Positions 11,031-20,535 of a DNA stretch of 64,000 bases are shown piece after piece (the stretch's first letter is position 1; every line of letters begins with the position of its first letter). The notes under the pieces are model-generated. The model worked only from the letters and a program-made list of their open reading frames with translations. It was not told where the DNA came from and did no database searches. This stretch comes from Pseudoalteromonas piratica (GTDB taxonomy: Bacteria > Pseudomonadota > Gammaproteobacteria > Enterobacterales > Alteromonadaceae): the NCBI RefSeq assembly GCF_000788395.1, contig NZ_CP009888.1, forward strand, positions 1,074,001 through 1,138,000, written 5' to 3'. Position numbers and translations under genes: made by a program.

Positions 11031-12305
11031 ATGGTAAAGGTTTTACTTGTTTTTTTTGCATTAGTGCTATTAGGTGGTTGTGAGGATTCAAAGCCTAATC
11101 AGGAACAAAATAATAAAGCGAGAATTGAATCAATTTGGCCGCAAACTGTTTCAGAATATATGCTGGCAGATTTATGGTTGCCGGAGTATAACTATGATGC
11201 AGGGCATATGCTAATGGTTCCGCTTCACTATGCTTTTGCTAAGAAAGATGAACAAAAAATTCAAGAATTTGATGATTTCTATATAAGGTATTCATTGGAA
11301 ATAGAAAATGCTCTTGATGTTAATCGCTTAAGACAACTTCAGTTTTGGTACTTACTTAGCCAATATCTAGTTTTATCGAAAGAAAGTGGACATTGGACTA
11401 ATGTTCATCAGCATTTACATGGTGTTATAGCTGATTATCTAACGGATTTTTGGTTTTTTAGACCAATTGGTATTTGGGGGATAAATACGATTGGTTTAAA
11501 AGAACGTATTATTTGGAAACTCGAATCAAAAGATTATGAACCAAAGTATAAATTAGCAACCATTGATGAAGAGTTCTTTACATTTGCTATTGCAGCAGAC
11601 TTACTGAAATTAAATAAGTTTGTTAAAGAAGAAAACTATATTGCAGCTCTAGATATTCAAAAAGATACATTACGTGTATTTGAATCTGAAGTGGTAAATA
11701 CATCTAATGGTTGGCTATACCAACCTGGGCAGTGGGACGAGTATCAAGACTATATTTATGCAGGTCACACAACTTTAAGTGATCAGTTAACGCCTAAACC
11801 TGTTAAAGGTATTGCGTTAGATAGCTCCCATGCACACAGATTTGTATTGTGGCTTGTTTCTTTTCGGGACTCTTATACCAACCTACAAGATGAGTATATT
11901 TATTTCGACTCACTTTATGATGGATTTATATCACAGTTTAAAAATGTAATTTATGTTGAACCTGATCAAGAATTTGACGCAATGAGAATGAAAAATTATT
12001 CGGATGGTAACAATGGAATTTATCGATACCGTTACCATGAGGATAACCCAGGAGCAATAAAATTAGGGTATGAACCCTATAATTTATCTGGGACCTTATT
12101 TGCTGGCTTTTACCCGCTTTCTCAGGATTCTTATATTAAGGGACAGTATCAAAAGCAATGTAATAAATTTCCGTTGGAGCAAAAAGTGGTCGATTTATAT
12201 ATGGGGCTTGGACCAACGCGTGCTACACATGAGCTGGCAAGTATGCCTGATTATTTTGAAAATGGTTTTGCCGAGTTAGTTTGTTTAACTGCAACACAAA
12301 TGTAG
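11031..12305 (+). CDS. Unknown lipoprotein in the polysaccharide operon
   Basis: This 424-residue protein has a lipoprotein signal, VLLGGC with the modified cysteine near residue 17, and is probably attached to the periplasmic face of a membrane. No family was recognised. The mature part is rich in aromatic residues and appears mostly helical. Notable segments are SNGWLYQPGQWDEYQDYIYA, ALDSSHAHRFVLWLVSFRDS and GYEPYNLSGTLFAGFYPLSQ, a pattern that recalls helical toroid glycan-active enzymes; this is only a resemblance. It starts 9 bases after wbpE and ends 14 bases before the wzz-like gene, so it belongs to the operon. A role in glycan modification or transfer in the periplasm is plausible but unproven. 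Confidence 0.75.
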   Translation: MVKVLLVFFALVLLGGCEDSKPNQEQNNKARIESIWPQTVSEYMLADLWLPEYNYDAGHMLMVPLHYAFAKKDEQKIQEFDDFYIRYSLEIENALDVNRLRQLQFWYLLSQYLVLSKESGHWTNVHQHLHGVIADYLTDFWFFRPIGIWGINTIGLKERIIWKLESKDYEPKYKLATIDEEFFTFAIAADLLKLNKFVKEENYIAALDIQKDTLRVFESEVVNTSNGWLYQPGQWDEYQDYIYAGHTTLSDQLTPKPVKGIALDSSHAHRFVLWLVSFRDSYTNLQDEYIYFDSLYDGFISQFKNVIYVEPDQEFDAMRMKNYSDGNNGIYRYRYHEDNPGAIKLGYEPYNLSGTLFAGFYPLSQDSYIKGQYQKQCNKFPLEQKVVDLYMGLGPTRATHELASMPDYFENGFAELVCLTATQM

Positions 12306-12319
12306 AGAATTAGAAGTAC

Positions 12320-13231
12320 ATGCAACATAAAAGCTTAGATTTACAGAATATTTCGCTTGCGGAATTTATTGCTCCTGTTTTTAAGAATAAATACAAAATT
12401 TTACTGGTTTCATTTGTTTTTTCCGTTTTTTCAGTGTTTTATGCTCTTTCACTACCGAATATTTATAAATCAGAGACCTTATTGGTCCCTAACTCTGGGC
12501 AGGCTGAAGGTGGTATGGCTAAGTTAGCATCTAGTCTGGGTGGATTAGCTTCTTTAACGGGGGTTAATTTGGGAGATGCTGGCGCTAATGAGCTATTAAT
12601 TACTATTGAAACATTAAAATCTAGAAATTTTATTTTAGATTTTATTAATGAGAATAACCTGGAAGTACCACTGATAGCCGCAGTTGGTTGGGATAAAGCA
12701 TCGAATGACCTAATCTTAGACCCCGAAGTCTATAGTTATGAAGAAAAGAAATGGGTTCGAGGGCCGACAAAGTGGGGGAAAGTTGAGCCTAGTGAGCAAG
12801 AGCTTTACGAAAGGTTTATGGAGAGGTTGTCGGTAAACTTTATCGAGGATAAGTCTATGCTCAGCCTTTCAATGAAACATTACTCACCTAATTTAAGTAA
12901 AGAGTGGCTAGAACTCTATGTAGCGAGAATAAATACATGGATGAGAAATAAAAAATTAATGGAAGCGGAAAAAAGTATTTTAAGCCTTGAAAGCATTATT
13001 CAAGATACTAAACTGAGCAATGCTAAGAGTGTCTTTTCGAGTTTAATGGAGGAGCAAATCCAATCTAAAATGCTTGTCATGAGCAAGACAGATTACGCAC
13101 TTCAGATTATTGATCCACCTTACTTACCAGAACTTAAAAGTGAGCCTAAACGAGCGTTGATTTGTATTTTTATCACTTTCTTAGGCGGGTTCCTTAGCGT
13201 GGTGTTTTATTTAGTACGTGCACATACTTAA
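12320..13231 (+). CDS. wzz: Wzz-family polysaccharide chain-length determinant
   Basis: This 303-residue inner-membrane protein has Wzz/PCP architecture. There is a short cytoplasmic N-terminus, a first membrane helix near residues 28-48 (ILLVSFVFSVFSVFYALSLP), and the conserved post-helix IYKSETLLVPN. A helical periplasmic part follows, then a second helix at the C-terminus (ICIFITFLGGFLSVVFYLV). No tyrosine-kinase domain follows, so this is a Wzz-type rather than a Wzc-type protein. It would set the modal length of polymer made by the adjacent Wzy. It is preceded by the lipoprotein gene and followed within 5 bases by the polymerase gene. Confidence 0.88.
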   Translation: MQHKSLDLQNISLAEFIAPVFKNKYKILLVSFVFSVFSVFYALSLPNIYKSETLLVPNSGQAEGGMAKLASSLGGLASLTGVNLGDAGANELLITIETLKSRNFILDFINENNLEVPLIAAVGWDKASNDLILDPEVYSYEEKKWVRGPTKWGKVEPSEQELYERFMERLSVNFIEDKSMLSLSMKHYSPNLSKEWLELYVARINTWMRNKKLMEAEKSILSLESIIQDTKLSNAKSVFSSLMEEQIQSKMLVMSKTDYALQIIDPPYLPELKSEPKRALICIFITFLGGFLSVVFYLVRAHT

Positions 13232-13236
13232 CGTTT

Positions 13237-14541
13237 ATGCTGTTACGTTATATTTCTCTTGCTAGATTAATACTAGTTTTTGCATCTCTTTATAGTATTG
13301 GTCTAGTATTTGGTAATAAGGTTCATTTAGTCGTTCCTGCTTTGTCTTTGATGAACCTTTTAATGCCATGTATCTTAATTTTATGTCTATATTTATTCCC
13401 CAAAGTTGGCGCTTCTTTAGCTGAACAGTCAATAACTTTTGCCTTATTGTTATATTGCGTAGCTGTTTTTGTAACTGTTTTATTTTTTCATAATGCGGAA
13501 CAATTAAAAGATGCATTTTATAGCTTGCACATACTCTTAATTTTTATAATTACCTATTACGTTGTTACATATAGCAACATTTCTTTTTCTCAATTCTTTA
13601 ATTGGTTTTTTTGTCTTTATATTGCATTAGTACTTCTATCTATTTTACAGTTTCTGGGTAATTTAGGCGTGGTACCGACCATTTGGGCTGAAGACGAAAA
13701 TACGCCACATGGTATCGCTTTAGTTCGAGGTCCTTCAGGTAACCCTAATAATTTGGCTGTAATGTGTATGTTGTTCTTTTCAATGTTACATTGGCAGGCT
13801 TATAGGCTTGGCAAAAAACATGCAAAAATAGTGTTAGTAGGCATTACTTTGGTGATTTTATTACTTACGCTATCACGTTTAGCCGTAATTTTATTTTTTA
13901 GTTATTTTTTGTTTTTTTTAGTTTACCGTAAGCAGTATGTAAAATTTCTTATTGCAACTACGTCAGTCTTATTCTTGCTTACAGCTTCATTTGTAGCTAT
14001 TCAAAACTTAGAACCTGTAAAAGCAGAAAACGAATCAGAAGTGTTTTTTGCACGTAATATCAATAGAATAATTGCTATTAGAGATATAACTAAAACTACG
14101 GGCAGCAGTAGCAGCAGTTTAAGGCTTAACTCGTATCAATATTTTTTTGAGAATATCGATAGAGCTATTTTTCCGTATGGAAGTGGAAATTATGAACGCT
14201 TTTATACCAATACAAAATTTGACAATAGCTTGATATCTAAAAACCCTCACTCATTTATAATTGAGAGCACACTAGCTTTCGGTTTTATTGCACCTTTATT
14301 ATTTGCGTTTATATTTTTTATGATGTGTAAAAATATATTGAAAAATAGAAATGATAAATTCTTTCTACTGTTTGCTGGGTATTTTTTGTTACTCATTAAT
14401 GTCCCATCATCTATCCTTCGTGCACCTGTAGTTTGGATGTTGTTGTTTTTGGTATACCATTTGTGCCTGAAAAAGGAAAAAACTCAGAGTCTATCACAAA
14501 TGACTAATTTTGAGCTTAAAAATGAAAGTAAACCTCAGTAG
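13237..14541 (+). CDS. wzy: Wzy-like O-antigen polymerase (or O-antigen ligase family member)
   Basis: This 434-residue protein has about ten predicted membrane helices and a larger periplasmic loop near residues 250-350, the layout of the Wzy/WaaL superfamily. The family-like segment RGPSGNPNNLAVMCMLFFSM (about residues 165-185) and a second with LTLSRLAVILFF are present. The loop contains NPHSFIIESTLAFGFIAPLL. Lying directly after wzz in the same operon, it is more likely the polymerase than the ligase. Sequence alone does not separate the two. It is the last gene of the 3301-14541 operon. Confidence 0.82.
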   Translation: MLLRYISLARLILVFASLYSIGLVFGNKVHLVVPALSLMNLLMPCILILCLYLFPKVGASLAEQSITFALLLYCVAVFVTVLFFHNAEQLKDAFYSLHILLIFIITYYVVTYSNISFSQFFNWFFCLYIALVLLSILQFLGNLGVVPTIWAEDENTPHGIALVRGPSGNPNNLAVMCMLFFSMLHWQAYRLGKKHAKIVLVGITLVILLLTLSRLAVILFFSYFLFFLVYRKQYVKFLIATTSVLFLLTASFVAIQNLEPVKAENESEVFFARNINRIIAIRDITKTTGSSSSSLRLNSYQYFFENIDRAIFPYGSGNYERFYTNTKFDNSLISKNPHSFIIESTLAFGFIAPLLFAFIFFMMCKNILKNRNDKFFLLFAGYFLLLINVPSSILRAPVVWMLLFLVYHLCLKKEKTQSLSQMTNFELKNESKPQ

Positions 14542-14668
14542 CTATTGATTGTTAAGGAAATTGAAGTAAAAAGAGTCTAGCTTTTCAGGGGGAGGGCTGA
14601 GTTAGTGAAAGCGATAATACCGATGAAGTTAGTGTTATCAAAACCGGTGAAGATTAAGTAAATATGCC

Positions 14669-14697
14669 AGCCCTAGTTAACCAATATAACTGGGGCT
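14669..14697. terminator. Hairpin between convergent wzy and glycosyltransferase genes
   Basis: An 11-bp stem (AGCCCTAGTTA with TAACTGGGGCT, one G-T pair) encloses a 7-base loop between two convergent genes. There is no T run on either strand. It is the only obvious candidate for ending transcription in this 198-base gap. Confidence 0.45.
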
Positions 14698-14739
14698 ATG
14701 TACAATAAAATTACATGATTTTTACTCGAGAAAGGTATT

Positions 14740-15885
14740 TTAAGGCTCTGTTTTAACAATTAGATTTGAATAAACCGCTTCTATTTTCTTTAAAAATGAT
14801 TCTTTACCATAATTATTTATCGTAGTGTAGGATATTTTAGAATTATCATAAGATGTACTGAGCGAATTCAAAATAGCCATACTGTAGCTTTCAACATCAT
14901 CGTTACAAAGGATTCCTAACTCAGAAGAGTCTACTATTTCAGGAATCCCACCTACGTTTGTTGCAATAACCGGGGTGCCACAAGCCATTGATTCAATTAA
15001 TACAACACCAAATGTTTCATAATTACTTGGCAAACAAAATCGAATGGCTCCACTCATTAACTTGGTCAACTCAGATTTAGTTTTATTACCTATGAACTTT
15101 ACGCGCTTTGAAATGCCTAGTTCATGACTGAGTGATATAAGGTCCTTTTTTAAGGGGCCTTCCCCAGCAATAATAAGATTTAATTCTGGCCTTTCTTGAC
15201 TAATACGTGAAAATGCTTTCAATAATAATTGATGGTTTTTTACTTTGCTAAGAGAGCCCACACTCAGTAAATAAGGTGTACTAGAAATTAGCTTGTTATC
15301 AAGTTTAAAGCGAGGATCAAGTATATTAGGAATACATTTAAAGCTCAGCTGAAATAATTCGGTTAAAGTGTTTCCCAATGATTGGCTAACACAAAGCCTC
15401 TCATTTGCATATTGGAACGCTCGCTTTGCATATTTTAGTTGATATGAATTTAATTGATTGTTGGCAAAGTGTGAGTAATGCTCTGTTATCACATAGGGGA
15501 TACCAAACCGCTGTTTCGCCCAAATCGCGGCTTCGGCAGATGAATGTACATGGACATGAATTAAGTCAGGGTGACCATTCTTATTTATGTATCGTTTTAT
15601 CTTTTTTTTAACAAAATAAGTACGTATTTTGTGATTAACAGAAATCAACTTTGGCAAAGATGGGAAGCATGTTTGATCAATTATAATGCCTTTGCTATTT
15701 TCAATTTTTGAGTGACATTGAGACCATTTTTTTAAAGGTAGAGCATTAAATGAAAGAACCCCAACTTTATACCCTGCTGAAGCAATTGCCTTAACCTGCT
15801 CCTTAAAGAATGTACCTGCAATTGGATTGGCATCACTAGGGTAGTTGATAGGAAGTACCAGTATATGTTGTTTTTTATGTTTCAT
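14740..15885 (-). CDS. Glycosyltransferase family 4
   Basis: This 381-residue GT-B glycosyltransferase has a clear N-terminal acceptor domain (LVLPINYPSDANPIAGTFFK; later HVHVHSSAEAAIWAKQRFG and YVITEHYSH). Its C-terminal donor domain has SVGSLSKVKNHQLLLKAFSR and PSNYETFGVVLIESMACGTP, in which the conserved glutamates bind the nucleotide sugar. The N-terminal pattern resembles transferases acting on lipid-linked intermediates. The start overlaps the end of the flippase gene by 11 bases, so the two minus-strand genes form an operon with the flippase first. The sugar specificity is unknown. Confidence 0.9.
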   Translation of the reverse strand: MKHKKQHILVLPINYPSDANPIAGTFFKEQVKAIASAGYKVGVLSFNALPLKKWSQCHSKIENSKGIIIDQTCFPSLPKLISVNHKIRTYFVKKKIKRYINKNGHPDLIHVHVHSSAEAAIWAKQRFGIPYVITEHYSHFANNQLNSYQLKYAKRAFQYANERLCVSQSLGNTLTELFQLSFKCIPNILDPRFKLDNKLISSTPYLLSVGSLSKVKNHQLLLKAFSRISQERPELNLIIAGEGPLKKDLISLSHELGISKRVKFIGNKTKSELTKLMSGAIRFCLPSNYETFGVVLIESMACGTPVIATNVGGIPEIVDSSELGILCNDDVESYSMAILNSLSTSYDNSKISYTTINNYGKESFLKKIEAVYSNLIVKTEP

Positions 15886-17092
15886 TTGTATGCCTTAAAA
15901 GTGAAAAATACCAGGCAAGCTGAATCGAAACAAAAATAGCACCAGTTATCGCAAAAGCAGAAACCGTATGTAATAGATTATTGTATTGGCTTTGTGTATA
16001 AAGAATTGACAATGACACGAACCCATAAACAAGCTCAAATAATAATGCGTTTTTTTGTTTTTCTTTTAAAATTGTTATGAAAGCAAAAGCCCCTGCAATT
16101 GAACGAAGTAGTAGCCAAGGCAAAAGAGCAACTATTATTGGGTAAGTAGATAACCAATTTGGACCCAATATGTAGGTAATCAGAGACTCACCAAAAAGGT
16201 ATAGAATCGAAAAAAATAGACCCAATAGAAAAAATAAACTCAATGTTAGTTTTTTCATTAAAAATTGCTGAGTTTTGGTATTCTTTTGATGCTCTAATGT
16301 ACTAAATTTTTTAAACAGGACTTTGTTACATGCGCTCGAAATGAAACTAATTGGTGCTGCAATAAGTCTATTTGCCATTGAGTATTGCCCTACCTGTGTA
16401 GCAGGAAAGTAAATGCTCAATATATAAATAGGCCCTTGTAAAATAAAGTTATTGTAAAGAGTGTGAGGAGCTAAATAGAAAATATTATTTTTATTTTTTA
16501 TAAGACTTGTCTTTACTGAAGATGCTTTGGTATTCCTAGAAATCTTCAATAGTGGCTTCATAACGGCAGCTGTTATAAGCAAGTTTGCTAATGCGAACCC
16601 CCAAACTTGCCCATTATATTCAAACGAAAAAAGTAGTGTGAGAGTGACAACTAGCACACTTTTAATGATTATCAACTTTGATGCCTCACCAAATGACTCA
16701 TGCCATACAAGAACATTTTGATGAATATTAAAGAGCGCCAAAAGAAAAGATGTAAATAAAGCTGGGAATACAAAGTTTGGTAGTTGAAAAAAAAGTTGTA
16801 GTGCAAAAACACCCAAAGCGGCAAAAACAAATAGTACTGCAGTGAATATTAAAGCCAATAAGGTATTTTGCGCTAATTCTTCTTCTGAAGTTGAACTAAT
16901 TATGCCGGTTTCGGTCCTAAGGCTTAAAATAATAGAACCAATCGCACTGCTTGCAAAAAATAGTGCAAAGTTAGCGAAAGCTTCTGGTGAATATAAACGA
17001 GCAAAAAAAGGCAGTGCTATTAGAGGTAATAATTGGGCTATAACGGTACCATTTACTATTTTACTAATATCTATGACTAATTTCTTTAGCAT
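15875..17092 (-). CDS. wzx: Wzx-like polysaccharide flippase (MOP family)
   Basis: This 405-residue membrane protein has about 10-12 predicted helices and belongs to the Wzx/RfbX type of lipid-linked oligosaccharide translocases. The N-terminal helix has the family-like GTVIAQLLPLIALPFFARLY, followed by YSPEAFANFALFFASSAIGS. The middle includes PATQVGQYSMANRLIAAPIS. It would move the undecaprenyl-linked repeat unit across the inner membrane for polymerisation by Wzy. It is slightly short for the family. It is transcribed divergently from the type II secretion operon and away from the wbp operon it probably serves. Confidence 0.87.
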   Translation of the reverse strand: MLKKLVIDISKIVNGTVIAQLLPLIALPFFARLYSPEAFANFALFFASSAIGSIILSLRTETGIISSTSEEELAQNTLLALIFTAVLFVFAALGVFALQLFFQLPNFVFPALFTSFLLALFNIHQNVLVWHESFGEASKLIIIKSVLVVTLTLLFSFEYNGQVWGFALANLLITAAVMKPLLKISRNTKASSVKTSLIKNKNNIFYLAPHTLYNNFILQGPIYILSIYFPATQVGQYSMANRLIAAPISFISSACNKVLFKKFSTLEHQKNTKTQQFLMKKLTLSLFFLLGLFFSILYLFGESLITYILGPNWLSTYPIIVALLPWLLLRSIAGAFAFITILKEKQKNALLFELVYGFVSLSILYTQSQYNNLLHTVSAFAITGAIFVSIQLAWYFSLLRHTNET

Positions 17093-17165
17093 TTATTGTG
17101 AACTACATCTTGGAAAATAACATGCTGCTCGATAAATGAATATAAACTCGCTTACAAGTTAATCA

Positions 17166-17193
17166 TTGAACAACATTAAAGAATCAATATAAT
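17166..17193 (+). promoter_or_regulatory. Promoter of the type II secretion operon
   Basis: TTGAAC (17166-17171), a 16-base spacer and a perfect TATAAT (17188-17193) lie about 50 bases upstream of the gspG start. A good ribosome binding site (AGGAG, 17235-17239) follows. This is the best sigma-70-like promoter in the divergent gap. No operator was recognised. Confidence 0.65.
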
Positions 17194-17244
17194 AACTGTT
17201 CCCTAGAATAAATAAAGTAATATGTTACTCAGTTAGGAGCTTAA

Positions 17245-17655
17245 ATGCCTCAAAAAACTCTCCGTAAAAAGTCCTTGGGATTTACACTAATAGAATTGTT
17301 AATTGTAATGATTATTCTAGGCCTGTTGGCATCATTGGTCGGTCCTGAATTAATGGGAAAAGTTGACTCTTCACGAGTAAAAACTGCTGAAACACAAATC
17401 AATATGTTGTCGAGTGCACTTGATACATATCGTTTAGATGTAGGCTCTTATCCGAAGTCGTTAAAAGCGCTGCGTGAATCTGACCACAAAAATTGGGATG
17501 GTCCTTATTTACCAAAAGATGTCCCATTAGATCCGTGGGGTAATGAATATCAGTATGCTAATCCTGGTACAGAAGGTCGAAAGTATGATTTATATTCATT
17601 CGGGCAAGATGGTTCTCCTGGTGGTGAAGGCGACAGCGCAGATATTTATTTTTAA
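17245..17655 (+). CDS. gspG: GspG, type II secretion major pseudopilin
   Basis: This 136-residue major pseudopilin polymerises into the periplasmic pseudopilus of the secretion system. The prepilin leader ends KKSLG|FTLIELLIVMIILGLL, with glycine at -1 and glutamate at +5 after cleavage. The C-terminus has the GspG calcium-loop signature DPWGNEYQYANPG and YDLYSFGQDGSPGGEGD. These match T2SS GspG rather than type IV pilins such as PilA or MshA. It is the first gene of the operon, which fits the need for many copies of this subunit. A prepilin peptidase gene is not in the window. Confidence 0.95.
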   Translation: MPQKTLRKKSLGFTLIELLIVMIILGLLASLVGPELMGKVDSSRVKTAETQINMLSSALDTYRLDVGSYPKSLKALRESDHKNWDGPYLPKDVPLDPWGNEYQYANPGTEGRKYDLYSFGQDGSPGGEGDSADIYF

Positions 17656-17664
17656 GTTTGTACA

Positions 17665-19329
17665 ATGGAATTTAATGACTTTTTAGCTGACAAAGCGAAA
17701 TTATCTGAAGATGATATAAATAAACTCAGTATTTTTGTTAACCAATATGGTGTTCGACCCGAAGTAGCTGCGGTTAATCTCGGTATAGTTTCTGAAGAAA
17801 AAATAGTTGAAATTGTAGCTGCTTTTTTAAATGCTTCATATTTACCATCTGATGACGTTACTGACTTTCTTGACTCGATTGATAAAAGTGCATTACCAGA
17901 ATTACCCTCGGAACTTTCTAGCTTATTAAAGGATGAAAAACACTTTTGTCTTTCGTTCGATGCTCCAGAATTATATTGTTTAACAAGTCAGGCATTTTCC
18001 AACGATATTTATCAATATTGTATTAATCATGGTTTAGTGTTGAAGCAGCTATTATGTAGTGACGCTGTTTTTAGAGAAGTTGAAAGTTTGTTAGTGCTTG
18101 AAACAACAAACGGCCAATTAATCGGTGATAACGAAGTTGAGAAATTAAAGGAAATAGCTTCAGAAGCGCCAATAGTAAATTTAGTTAATTCACTATTTAG
18201 CCGTGCGATGCAAGCAGGTGCGTCTGATTTGCATATAGAGCCTTATAATGGAAATGCACGGGTGAGGTTTCGTGTTGATGGTGTGTTGAAAACCGTTGAA
18301 GTATTACCTCATCATATTCAATTACCTGTAATCTCACGCATCAAAATTCTCTCAGAAATGGATATTGCAGAAAAGAGACGACCCCAAGATGGAAAAATCT
18401 CACTCAGAGTTGCTGGTAAAGAACTAGATATTCGGGTCTCTGCATTGCCGCTAGCAGAAGGTGAAAGCATAGTAATGCGTTTTCTTGTAAAAGAGTCTGT
18501 TAGTTATGATATTGAATCTATAGGTCTGTCTCCTGATATTAAAGCATTTTTAGAGGAAGATATTCAGAAAACTGCTGGAGTAGTCCTTTTAACCGGTCCT
18601 ACGGGGAGTGGTAAAACAACATCACTGTATTCATTTCTGAGTAAATTAAACTCGGATGATGTAAAAATAATCACGCTAGAAGACCCAGTAGAATATCAAC
18701 TTGAGGGTATTAATCAAATTCACGTTAACTCGGATATTGGTTATACCTTTGCTAAAGGGTTGAGAAGCATTGTGCGTCAGGATCCCGATATCATTATGCT
18801 AGGTGAGATTCGAGATCAAGAAACTGCAAATGTAGCCTTGCAGTCAGCGCTTACAGGGCACTTAGTGTTTTCGACCGTGCATACTAATGATGCGCCAAGC
18901 TCCTACACAAGATTACTTGATCTAGGTGTTGATGAATTTCTTTTAAATGCTGCATTGGTTTCGATTGTCGCTCAACGATTAGCACGCAAGTTGTGCACTC
19001 ATTGTTGTGATGATAATAAGGATCTGATTCTTAGTGAGACCTACGGGCTAACAGAAAAAGCGAAACAATGGGGCCTAAATACAGTTAACTTGAAAAAGGC
19101 AGTTGGTTGTAAACAGTGTAATTTCACAGGTTTTAAAGGTCGTTTGGCAATTGTTGAATACTTGCGTTGCGATGATGCAATTAGTGCTATGCCTAAATCA
19201 GATGATTTTATTGCCAAGGCTCATAAAAAAATGCATCGCGAAGGCGTTCGTACTTTAATGGAAGATGGACTTTACAAAGTTATTCAAGGGCAAACTACAA
19301 TCGAAGAAATTCAACGAGTTTGTGGATAA
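17665..19329 (+). CDS. gspE: GspE, type II secretion ATPase
   Basis: This 554-residue cytoplasmic hexameric ATPase drives pseudopilus assembly. The N-terminal domain (about residues 1-140) resembles the GspE/MshE N-domain. The Walker A motif is GPTGSGKTTSLYSFL (about residue 312), followed by the Asp box LEDPVEYQLEGINQIHVN, a Walker B region DIIMLGEIRDQETANVALQS and the His box LTGHLVFSTVHTNDAPSS. A zinc-binding CxxC pair (CTHC and CKQC) lies near the C-terminus, as in GspE. The gene starts 9 bases after gspG. The placement of E after G is unusual. Confidence 0.95.
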   Translation: MEFNDFLADKAKLSEDDINKLSIFVNQYGVRPEVAAVNLGIVSEEKIVEIVAAFLNASYLPSDDVTDFLDSIDKSALPELPSELSSLLKDEKHFCLSFDAPELYCLTSQAFSNDIYQYCINHGLVLKQLLCSDAVFREVESLLVLETTNGQLIGDNEVEKLKEIASEAPIVNLVNSLFSRAMQAGASDLHIEPYNGNARVRFRVDGVLKTVEVLPHHIQLPVISRIKILSEMDIAEKRRPQDGKISLRVAGKELDIRVSALPLAEGESIVMRFLVKESVSYDIESIGLSPDIKAFLEEDIQKTAGVVLLTGPTGSGKTTSLYSFLSKLNSDDVKIITLEDPVEYQLEGINQIHVNSDIGYTFAKGLRSIVRQDPDIIMLGEIRDQETANVALQSALTGHLVFSTVHTNDAPSSYTRLLDLGVDEFLLNAALVSIVAQRLARKLCTHCCDDNKDLILSETYGLTEKAKQWGLNTVNLKKAVGCKQCNFTGFKGRLAIVEYLRCDDAISAMPKSDDFIAKAHKKMHREGVRTLMEDGLYKVIQGQTTIEEIQRVCG

Positions 19330-19338
19330 GGTTTTATT

Positions 19339-20535
19339 GTGAAATTCGAATACATAGGCTACGGTGGCTCAGGCGGAAAAGTTAAAGGTACCGTAGATGC
19401 AGAAGATAAAAAGCAAGCAATTACGGTTCTGGCAAATGATCAAATAACTGTAGTAAAGATTAAACCATTCTCTGAATCAAATGTATCAAACAAACGAAGT
19501 AAAAGGCTTTCCACAGATGAGTTAGAGTTTTTTACGAATCAATTGTCAATGCTACTGAAAAATAAGCTGAAGATTGATAAGGCTCTGAATTTACTAAAAA
19601 AAACAGCCAATAAGCCCAATGTAATTCACTTGGTAGATACGATCTTAGCTGATGTTAAAAATGGTAAATTACTTTCATTAGCTTTGGAAGATACAAAACA
19701 ATTTGATGCGCTGTACATCAATTTGATTCGCGTTGGAGAAGAAAGTGGTAATTTGTCGATAGTAATGCAAGGGTTAGCAAATGATTTAAAGTTTAGAGCC
19801 GAGCTAGCTAAGAAAGTTAAACAAGCTACAGCTTACCCAATGATGATATTGGGATTTTGTTTTTTCGCTATTTTATTTATTTTTAACTTTATCATACCTA
19901 GGATGAGTGTGATGTTTGAAGATGCGAAAGAGCTACCTGTGTATACAGAAATATTACTTTCAGTTACTAGTTTTGTTTTGCAGTATCAGTTTTTACTTAT
20001 TATAGGTGTGCCTTTATTCGTTTTTATTTTGATTTCAATGGCGAAACAAAATGAGTCGGTCAATCGCTTTATCGAAACGTTTATGTTGACTGCACCTGCT
20101 ATCAAACGTTTTTCGGCTCAAGTGGAAAGTTTGAAGTTTAGTGGTTCTATGGAATTGTGCTTAGAAAATGGAGTGCTACTTGAGCGAGCTCTAGAGTTAT
20201 CAGTCAACAGCATGTCTTTTTCGAGTAACCAGAAAAAGCTATATGCTTCTTTAGTAAAAGTTAAATCTGGAGGTTCATTAGTGAATTCTTTGGAGAATAC
20301 ACACATATTAGATGATGTGCAGTTAGGTTTGTTAGAGGTTGGTGAAGAGAGTGGTGATTTAGTTTCTGTATTCAAGGAAATTACAAGCCGTACAAGGACT
20401 GAATTTGAGCAAGCAGTGAACAAGTTTACATCTCTTTTGGAACCGCTGTTGATAATGATAATGGGCTTAATCGTAGGGTCGATAGTTGTTGTCATGTTAA
20501 TGAGTATTATAAGTGTTCAAGATGTTGGGCTTTAA
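19339..20535 (+). CDS. gspF: GspF, type II secretion inner-membrane platform protein
   Basis: This 398-residue polytopic platform protein couples GspE to the pseudopilus. It has two T2SSF repeats: the first around ELEFFTNQLSMLLKNKLKID with RVGEESGNLSIVMQGLA, the second around ESLKFSGSMELCLENGVLLE with LLEVGEESGDLVSVFKEITS. Three membrane helices are visible (near residues 165-190, 215-235 and 370-395). Each repeat keeps the VGEESG motif. The start is a GTG 9 bases after gspE. The end overlaps the start of gspH by 23 bases. Confidence 0.94.
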   Translation: MKFEYIGYGGSGGKVKGTVDAEDKKQAITVLANDQITVVKIKPFSESNVSNKRSKRLSTDELEFFTNQLSMLLKNKLKIDKALNLLKKTANKPNVIHLVDTILADVKNGKLLSLALEDTKQFDALYINLIRVGEESGNLSIVMQGLANDLKFRAELAKKVKQATAYPMMILGFCFFAILFIFNFIIPRMSVMFEDAKELPVYTEILLSVTSFVLQYQFLLIIGVPLFVFILISMAKQNESVNRFIETFMLTAPAIKRFSAQVESLKFSGSMELCLENGVLLERALELSVNSMSFSSNQKKLYASLVKVKSGGSLVNSLENTHILDDVQLGLLEVGEESGDLVSVFKEITSRTRTEFEQAVNKFTSLLEPLLIMIMGLIVGSIVVVMLMSIISVQDVGL

